Assembly (NCBI GenBank): GCA_031841125.1
Contig: CM063112.1
Location: 31,770,603-31,834,602 of the forward strand
Source of the DNA: Acanthococcus lagerstroemiae
Taxonomy: Eukaryota > Arthropoda > Insecta > Hemiptera > Eriococcidae
DNA length: 64,000 bases
Direction: 5' to 3'
The notes beneath the pieces are model-generated. The model was not told where the DNA came from, searched no databases, and saw only the letters and a list, made by a program, of their open reading frames with translations. The position numbers and the translations under genes were made by a program. Shown here piece by piece: positions 57,981 through 64,000 of this stretch. Numbering within the stretch: the stretch's first letter is position 1; each line of letters opens with the position of its first letter.

Positions 57981-58824
57981 TAAGGTAATGTTTGCTACTA
58001 TGACACATCAGCTACGTTGACACAACCTTCATAACTTTTTTTCTATTAGCGCTCCTGGCGTGAAAAAAATCAACGGAATGTAAAATGACATGACCCTTCA
58101 TAATATCCATCATTCGCAGAGATCCACGGAAAACTTTAAAAAAATATATATATTATAAAGAAATTATCATTTTTTTGACCAAAGTAAATTTTTTTCAATT
58201 TTAATTTTTCCTGTGGAGAGGCCGCATGAGAAATAAAGTAAAAATGTTATATTTCGTTGGAATCGTCATTCAATTACGCATCTTTTGACATAAAAGAAAA
58301 TTGAAAACGAACACTTGGTGGGTTGGTAACACTGCTTTGAAAAAAATCCTACTAGGTTGCCGCATTGACACAAATTGATGGTTGATCACGATGACACCGT
58401 ACAAATGAAACTTTTTGAATAAAATGTGTGTTTCTAGCTTGACTTACATATTTACAGTGAAAAAATCAAGCAAAACTTGGAAAAAGGATTCATATTACTA
58501 AAAATAAATGCGTCATAGTGAACACTTTGAATTTTAGTTTGTGTCACAGTGGCAACTGTGAAACCATTGTATTTTAAATCTGTGTCAGCGTGTCAACGGC
58601 TTGTGTCATGGTGGCCCTTAGTGAAGGCACTTTGACACAGAAATTTTGATTTTGCTTTTTTCGACGTATCTTTAACGTTTATGGAGTAAAATTTCTGAAT
58701 ATTTTATCCAATAAACCTTATATGGACCTATCGAATGGGCCATAGAAATCCAAAATTCAACAAATAGTACCAAAGTTACAGCCAAAACAAAACATTTTGG
58801 GTCATGGTGGCAGACATTACCTTA
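57981..58824. mobile_element. TA-inserted DNA element, 840 bp, non-autonomous
   Basis: The element is 57983-58822 between TA dinucleotides. Ends AGGTAATGTTTGCTACTATG and CATGGTGGCAGACATTACCT are inverted copies over about 26 bp. The interior repeats pieces of the end motif (TGTGTCATGGTGG, GTGTCACAGTGGCA, TGTGTCAGCGTGTCA, CACGATGACACC) in both orientations. No transposase frame. Same design as 4974-5931, with different ends. Confidence 0.78.
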
Positions 58825-58904
58825 CAATGTCTTCTATTTTCGTCCTCCGCCTGATCACTGAGTTTTGTTTTCTACCCCCCCCCCCCCCTTGTCATTAAAA
58901 AGTT

Positions 58905-59050
58905 TTTTCAGCATGGGTCTGCGGGGGTTTCCAGATTTGCACGAGAGGAGTTTATTCCGGACCGCAGCGAGGGCCTTCGAAATCAAAAAAACGAGAAAGT
59001 ATAGAGAAGGCGCGTTTATTGATCGACAGTAAAAGTCTTGTTGCGAATGT
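58905..59050 (+). repeat. Dispersed repeat, copy 2 (partner at 18495)
   Basis: Related over ~140 bp to 18495-18636, with the same word order. It directly abuts the LINE tail at 59053, and a C-run lies upstream at about 58877-58888. Confidence 0.6.
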
Positions 59051-59052
59051 TA

Positions 59053-59480
59053 AACATAATAATAAGCTTTATTGATGCTTTTATTTCCAGTTTTTATTAT
59101 CCTACTTATTTCTAATTTGTCTAGGCAAGAAAGACCCATCAATACGCCCATCTTCGGGCATAGGCCTCCCCTAATCGTCTCCAAGCTTCCCTGTCCTCCG
59201 CATACCCCACAAATTCGTTCCTCCAGCTTGTTATACCGGCTTCCCTTTCCTTTGTTTTTCTCCGTATGGTGTCCACGTAGTAGTTCTTATGTTTCATCTA
59301 TCGTCCTTTGCTCTTATAAAATGTCCTGCGAATTTGAATTTTTATCTCCTAATTGTCGAAACCACGTCTTTGCCTTTGTCGTGTCGCGAATTTCCGAGAT
59401 CCCAATCCTATCCTTCCTTTTTATGTTCAAAGTTTTCCTTTCCATTTCCCGTGCAGCCTTCATTTTGTCCACGTGTGATC
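59053..59480 (-). pseudogene. RTE-like LINE ORF C-terminus and 3' tail
   Basis: On the minus strand one frame gives FKFAGHFIRAKDDR then, after a stop, NIRTTWTPYGEKQRKGKP. A second frame gives YVDTIRRKTKERE, ITSWRNEFVGYAEDREAWRR and LGEAYARRWAY followed by a stop at about 59134. GH(V/F)xRxxDxR...RGRP...W...DR..WR.L.EA is the usual C-terminal pattern of RTE-like non-LTR retrotransposons. The 3' untranslated part has AATAAA and ends in AAGCTTATTATTATG at about 59053, the short-repeat tail typical of the group. A frame change sits near 59245. Only the last ~400 bp survive, so this is a 5'-truncated insertion. The clade call is tentative. Confidence 0.75.
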
Positions 59481-59488
59481 TTGTTGTC

Positions 59489-59741
59489 TAGTGGCGCAGC
59501 CAGAATTTTCCGGGGAGGGGGATATTTTCAAGGGTGAAAAAGTCAAAAATTGAGGTATTTTTTAAAAATTGCCGATGTTCGAGGACTATCTTATGAAAAT
59601 GAAGGTAAAATTACTGCTCGAGCGGAAATTTTTTGAAAAAACGTCTTTTAATTGCGAAAAGTTGCTCATTTTTACATATTTTACATTCAATTTCAGTTGC
59701 CTTGGGAGGCATTTTCCCCCGTCCCCCTGACTACGCTATTG
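59489..59741. mobile_element. hAT-type MITE, 253 bp
   Basis: Ends TAGTGGCGCAGCCAG and CTGACTACGCTATTG are partial inverted copies. The interior (ATTGCCGATGTTCGAGGACT, AAGGTAAAATTACTGCTCGA) is the complement of 49039-49276. No clear 8-bp duplication. It abuts the 5'-truncated end of the LINE remnant. Confidence 0.72.
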
Positions 59742-59926
59742 TATGTTCATGTCTGGGCCCCGTAGGATAATATTGGTAGTGCGCAACTTGCCAATATTCT
59801 TACTTCGTGTTTAACCTGCAGTTTACTTTTATAAATTCGACTAAGGTTTCAAAAATTTTCCCATGCTTCGTTTCTTCCGCGGTCTATCTATTTTTTCATC
59901 TTATCTTCAAATGAGGTTAGTTGTTC

Positions 59927-59930
<4 letters not shown>

Positions 59931-59993
<63 letters not shown>
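59931..59993. repeat. (TA)n microsatellite
   Basis: About 30 TA dinucleotides with one AA interruption near 59960. The frame across it (59863-60114) is not a gene. Confidence 0.95.
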
Positions 59994-59995
<2 letters not shown>

Positions 59996-59996
<1 letters not shown>

Positions 59997-60778
59997 GCAG
60001 GACGGCTTTTTCGCCTCTTTTTCATATATAAAGCGACGTTTTTCACCTCATATACGGAGGCGAAAACGAAAAATCGGAGGTGAAAACGTAAGGCACTGTA
60101 TCTCGATAATTTAGGCTTCTACCGGCTAGGCAATCCCCTGGGCAAATTTTTGGCTGGAGGTGAAAAAACCCACATACATCAAGACATATACATTTTAGTG
60201 CATGTACCTCTCACCAGACAGCGCTAGTGTCACTTGTAAATCATTAATGAGACTTTTTCACCTCCAAACATAACTGAGCATTTTCGCCTCCGATTCGCGG
60301 CAACAACGCATTAGTGATTGAATTAATATTAAACTCGGAGGTTTCCTACTTGCTTGTATGCCTGGAGGTGAAATGTTCCCTTCACATATTAAACGTCGCT
60401 GTGTACTTGTATATGAAAAAGAGGCGAAAAAGCCGCCCTGCAAAAAATATATCTTTAAAATTTCGTTTTCGCCTCCGTATATGATGTGAAAACGTTGCTT
60501 TATGTACAAAAATGAGGCGAAAAAGACCTTCTTTAAAAAAATTTTAAAAAAATGTATATAATATTGTATATCATATACCCCGCATGTTAAAGATTGTAAG
60601 TATAAATTACTGCACCGAAAAGTTTACCACGAATTGATAGATGATGTATGTGGGTTTTTTTTCGCCTCCAGTCAAAAATTTGCCCAGGGGGTTACCTGCT
60701 GGCCTGTAGAAGCTTAAATTATTGAGATACAGTGTCTTACGTTTTCACCTCCGTCTATGAGGTAAAAACGTCGCTGTA
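59996..60778. repeat. Large inverted repeat built from the satellite motif
   Basis: 59998-60070 (GGACGGCTTTTTCGCCTC, TACGGAGGCGAAAACG) is the complement of the motif at 60410-60510. 60063-60170 (ACTGTATCTCGATAATTTAG, GGCAAATTTTTGGCTGGAGG) is the complement of 60640-60755. The arms are ~110 bp or more with ~470 bp between the inner copies. The minus frame 60258-60509 is a by-product. Confidence 0.75.
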
Positions 60779-60988
60779 CACAGGATTAGTCAGTTTTCCT
60801 TCCGCAATAGGAAAACTCCATTACGCTGAAGATCTGTTATCGGTTTTGTCGCTATTCACGAATAGTATGCAGCGTGCCTACACCCGATAACAAAGCGTAC
60901 TGTACATTTTGGAAGATAACACATTGAGTCATACTTCGTTCAGCCTGACGGAGTTTTCCTATGGCGGAGGGAAAACCAACTAACCCTG
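60779..60988. mobile_element. TA-inserted MITE with ~50-bp inverted ends
   Basis: The left end (CAGGATTAGTCAGTTTTCCT, then CAATAGGAAAACTCCATTAC) and the complement of the right end (CAGGGTTAGTTGGTTTTCCC, then CATAGGAAAACTCCGTCAG) match over ~50 bp. TA lies on both sides. Taking it out restores CGTCGCTGTATATGAAA, which matches the satellite motif CGTCGCTTTATGTATGAAA, so it inserted into that repeat. Confidence 0.78.
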
Positions 60989-60999
60989 TATATGAAACA

Positions 61000-61738
61000 G
61001 AGGAGAGAAGGCCGTCCTGCAAAGATATACCTTTAGAATTTCGTTTTCGCCTCCGTATATGAGGTGAAAACGTCGCTTTATGTATGAAAAAGGGGCGAAA
61101 AAGCCGCCCTGCAAAGATATTATTATATACCCGCGAGAACATGATGATCAAGATCGAGAAGTCACAGGTTTACCATTTCCCTATACTCTAAGACATTGTA
61201 AATAACACAGTTCGAATGGACATGAATTTTTTTAGTCTGAGGAAGAGGTTCAAGAATAACATAATAAGAAACTTACAGAGGCGAAAAAGCCGCCCTGCAA
61301 AGATATACCTTTAGAATTTCGTTTTCGCCTCCGTATATGAGGTGAAAACGTCGCTTTATGTATGAAAAAGGGGCGAAAAAGCCGCCCTGCAAAGATATTA
61401 TTATATACCCGCGAGAACATGATGATCAAGATCGAGAAGGTCACAGGTTTACCATTTCCCTATACTCTAAGACATTGTAAATAACACAGTTCGGAATGGA
61501 CATGAATTTTTTTAGTCTGAGGAAGAGGTTCAAGAATAACATAATAAGAAACTTACAGAGGCGAAAAAGCCGCCCTGAAAAGATATAACCTTTAGAGTTT
61601 CGTTTTCGCCTCCGTATATGAGGTGAAAACGTCGCTTTATGTATGAAAAAGGGGCGAAAAAGCCGCCCTGCAAAGATATTTATTATATACCCGCGAGAAC
61701 ATGATGATCAAGATCGAGAAGGTCACAGGTTTAAAATT
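61000..61738 (+). repeat. Satellite array, ~280-bp monomer
   Basis: ATTATATACCCGCGAGAACA recurs at 61122, 61400 and 61682, giving periods of 278 and 282 bp with nearly identical copies between. Each monomer contains a short hairpin (CGTTTTCGCCTC...GAGGTGAAAACG), the box GGCGAAAAAGCCGCCCTGCA twice, and GACATTGTAAATAACACAGT. Frames at 60852-61151 and 61250-61444 reflect the periodicity only. Confidence 0.92.
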
Positions 61739-63480
61739 TTCCTAATCGAACATTCAAAAAAAAAGGAAATGGCTATGAATTTTTTATGTTTTCTCTATAA
61801 TGATAAGACTTAATTGAAAACGCTGAAAACACCTTTTATTTACGCCCGATAATAGGGGAAACTGTTAAATTAAATCCCAAAAACCGCCCTGCATTTAAAA
61901 TAATACATTATGAAAAATGGGAAGTTCAAGTTATACTTTTAACTTAAGAGGTAAACCCCTTGGAATGGCCAGAATTTTTTTTTAAGGTCAAATACTAATA
62001 AAAATGGGGCCAAACCCCTGAAGATTTACTTTATTTCTTTTCCCTATTTTTTAAATATCCTTTCATGAATGAAAAAAGGGGCAACATGAACAATTTTATC
62101 CTGCGAATTGATAAAATGAATCAATTTTACATTCCTAAATCTGACTTGTATAACAGTTCGATGTTATGATAAATTTAGAAAATGAAGAGGTCAGAGCTCT
62201 AAGAATTATTTGTGCAACCCGCTGAAATGATAAATTAAAGTTCGTTTTCCCTTGTGTAGAAAGTCCTTTTATTTTAAATACGAAAGTTCGAAATGGAATA
62301 TTTTACCGAGAACAGTTTTCAAATAAAAAGTTACCACCCTAAATTAGAATTAATCCAGTTGGAAGACTGATTGAAAATTAAAAAAGCTGAAACTATAATA
62401 TAACTTACAAGCGAAGCCCCGAATAGAAAGCTTAAGTTTCTTTCGCTCGTAGAGGTAAAACAGGTTATGAATTGAATTTTTCATTTGGGTTTTTCAAGAT
62501 AAAAAAAAATTCGGAGAAAGGATCAACGAAAGAGATTTTACATTCCTTCCTCTAAAATAATAGGCTTAATGAAAGAATTGGCTGAAAAAAGTTAGGATAC
62601 CTTCGAAACTTATGGTAAAACAAGTATAGAATTTACTTTGAGTTCTTTTGCCTCCTTTAATAAAGTACTTTATAATGAATTTAGTCGAAAGAGTCCAAGA
62701 TATTTATTTTTCCTGGATAATGATGAAAAAATAAGGTCTTCGGTTTTGGGTACCCCCATATCCATTTTAACATTAAGGATAAATTAACGGAAAGATTATT
62801 AACCCCAATATTTCAAGTATTAAAAAAAAAAGGGAAAAAGGCCTTGGAAAGCAATTGGGGTTTTTTTAAGTAGAATCCCAGAAACAAAAGCAAAAACCCC
62901 CCGGGCAAATTTTTTATTCGGGGTTTATAGAGTGAAACGAAGGGTTGTAACCCTTCCCTACTGAAATAAAACGGGGAAAGGTTTTTATAAAAAGGGAAAG
63001 TTAACCCCAAAAATTTCCCCCAAAGAAATTTTTTTTTTTTAAACCCAAAAGGGGAAGAAAACCCATGATGTAATAATACGTTTAATTTCCTAACAAAGAA
63101 TGTTCCCTTTTCGGCTTTTTTTTATTAAATTTTCAGTCATATAAGAAATTAAGACAAAAGGCCCCTGAAAAAGAATTGGTTTCTTTCCCCTTTATATGAA
63201 ATTTTATTAAAAAAAGGGGGGAAATAAAGCGCCTGCAAAGATATATTATATCCCCAAATAGAAAATCGAAAGGCCAGGTTCCCCCCTATCTTGACATGTA
63301 AAAACAAGTCGAATGGAATTTTTATCGAGAAGGTAAAATACATTAGAAATTACAGAGGAAAAGGGTGAAGTTTTGGTTTTTCGCCTCTAATTAAAAGTCC
63401 AAATGAAAGAGGAATAACCCGAAGATTTAATACCCGTGAGAAAAATATCAAACGAAGTCCAAAGTAGGGGGTCCCCAATT
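61739..63480. repeat. Distorted satellite-like sequence, possible assembly artefact
   Basis: The array breaks at about 61738 and returns at 63481. In between, fragments of the same monomer are recognisable but stretched and compressed at homopolymers: AAACCGCCCTGCATTT (about 61879), CCGGGCAAATTTTTTATTCG (about 62900), CGCCTGCAAAGATATATTAT (about 63230), AAACAAGTCGAATGGAATTT (about 63302). Runs such as GGGGTTTTTTT and AACCCC are frequent. It looks like badly corrected long-read consensus or very old decayed monomers. Confidence 0.6.
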
Positions 63481-64000
63481 AACCTATACCCTTGCATAAA
63501 TAACACAGTTCGAATGGACATGAATTTTTTTATCTATAGGTTCAAGAATAAATATAAGAAACTTACAGAGGCGAAAAAGCCGCGCTGAAAAGATATACCT
63601 TTAGAGTTTCGTTTTCGCCTCCGTATATGAGGTGAAAACGTCGCTTTATATAAAAAAAGAGGCGAAAAAGCCGCCCTGCAAGGATATTATTATATACCCG
63701 CGAGAACATGATGATCAAGATGGAGAAGGTCACAGGTTTACCATTTCCCTATACTCTAAGACATTGTAAATAACACAGTTCGGAATGGACATGAATTTTT
63801 TTAGTCTAAGGAAGAGGTTCAAGAATAACATAATAAGAAACTTACAGAGGCGAAAAAGCCGCCCTGAAAAGATATACCTTTAGAGTTTCGTTTTCGCCTC
63901 CGTATATGAGGTGAAAACGTCGCTTATATATGAAAAAGAGGCGAAAAAGCCGCCCTGCAAAGATATTATTATATACCCGCGAGAACATGATGATCAAGAT
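63481..64000 (+). repeat. Satellite array resumes, runs off the window
   Basis: ATTATATACCCGCGAGAACA at 63689 and 63968 gives a period of 279 bp, same monomer and strand as 61000-61738. The array continues past 64000. Confidence 0.92.

Noticed and set aside
59863..60114. 83-codon frame across the TA microsatellite
   Set aside because: Ile/Tyr repeats come from the dinucleotide tract.
61000..64000. CRISPR or bacterial tandem system
   Set aside because: The ~280-bp monomers lack unique spacers and behave like a satellite.

Overview
This is a stretch of eukaryotic nuclear DNA, most likely from an insect and possibly a hemipteran (low confidence). It is AT-rich and gene-poor. It carries a typical insect repeat mix: broken R1-like, Jockey-like, CR1/L2-like and RTE-like LINEs, a Gypsy fragment, a pogo-like fragment, tRNA-derived SINEs and many short hAT-type elements. 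There are no bacterial-style operons. Almost every longer open frame is a chance frame inside a repeat. The only host coding sequence I can support is one short first coding exon at 46396-46457. It has a good acceptor site, an insect start context (CAAAATG), a signal-peptide-like N-terminus and a good donor site.

Layout. 1-1010: a diverged tandem repeat, then an AT-rich block holding a fragment of mitochondrial nad3 (a NUMT). 1124-2226: a near-perfect 77-bp palindrome, a retroposon between 16-bp direct repeats, and a small hAT element. 2755-3906: broken R1-like ORF2. 4974-5931: a TA-inserted element. 6940-15700: mostly non-coding, with hAT elements, a retroposon with a 24-bp target duplication, and a hAT element nested in a dispersed repeat. 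17-24 kb: putative solo LTR, GATA-rich cluster, tRNA-headed SINE, and a hAT element nested in another, both with 8-bp target duplications. 24.3-28.5 kb: a GGATCA-rich diverged tandem array and a T/G-rich quasi-repeat. 28.6-29.6 kb: Jockey-like reverse transcriptase. 31-43.4 kb: SINE pieces, a 1.2-kb duplication, CR1/L2-like LINE tail, Gypsy RNase H fragment and a pogo-like element. 44-50 kb: hAT elements, the host exon and a foldback element. 52084-53501: a hAT element whose internal unit is expanded to about 16 copies. 57.5-59.7 kb: two RTE-like LINE tails (one split by a hAT element), a second TA-inserted element and another hAT element. 59.9-64 kb: a TA microsatellite, a large inverted repeat and a ~280-bp satellite interrupted by 1.7 kb of strangely distorted sequence.

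How it fits together. The window is a record of layered insertions, so flanking duplications and nesting give relative ages. The hAT-type elements begin CAG(G/T)G, end C(A/C)CTG and in eleven cases have 8-bp flanking duplications. No intact transposase is present, so any mobility would have to come from elsewhere. All family assignments rest on motifs read by eye; no database search was possible.
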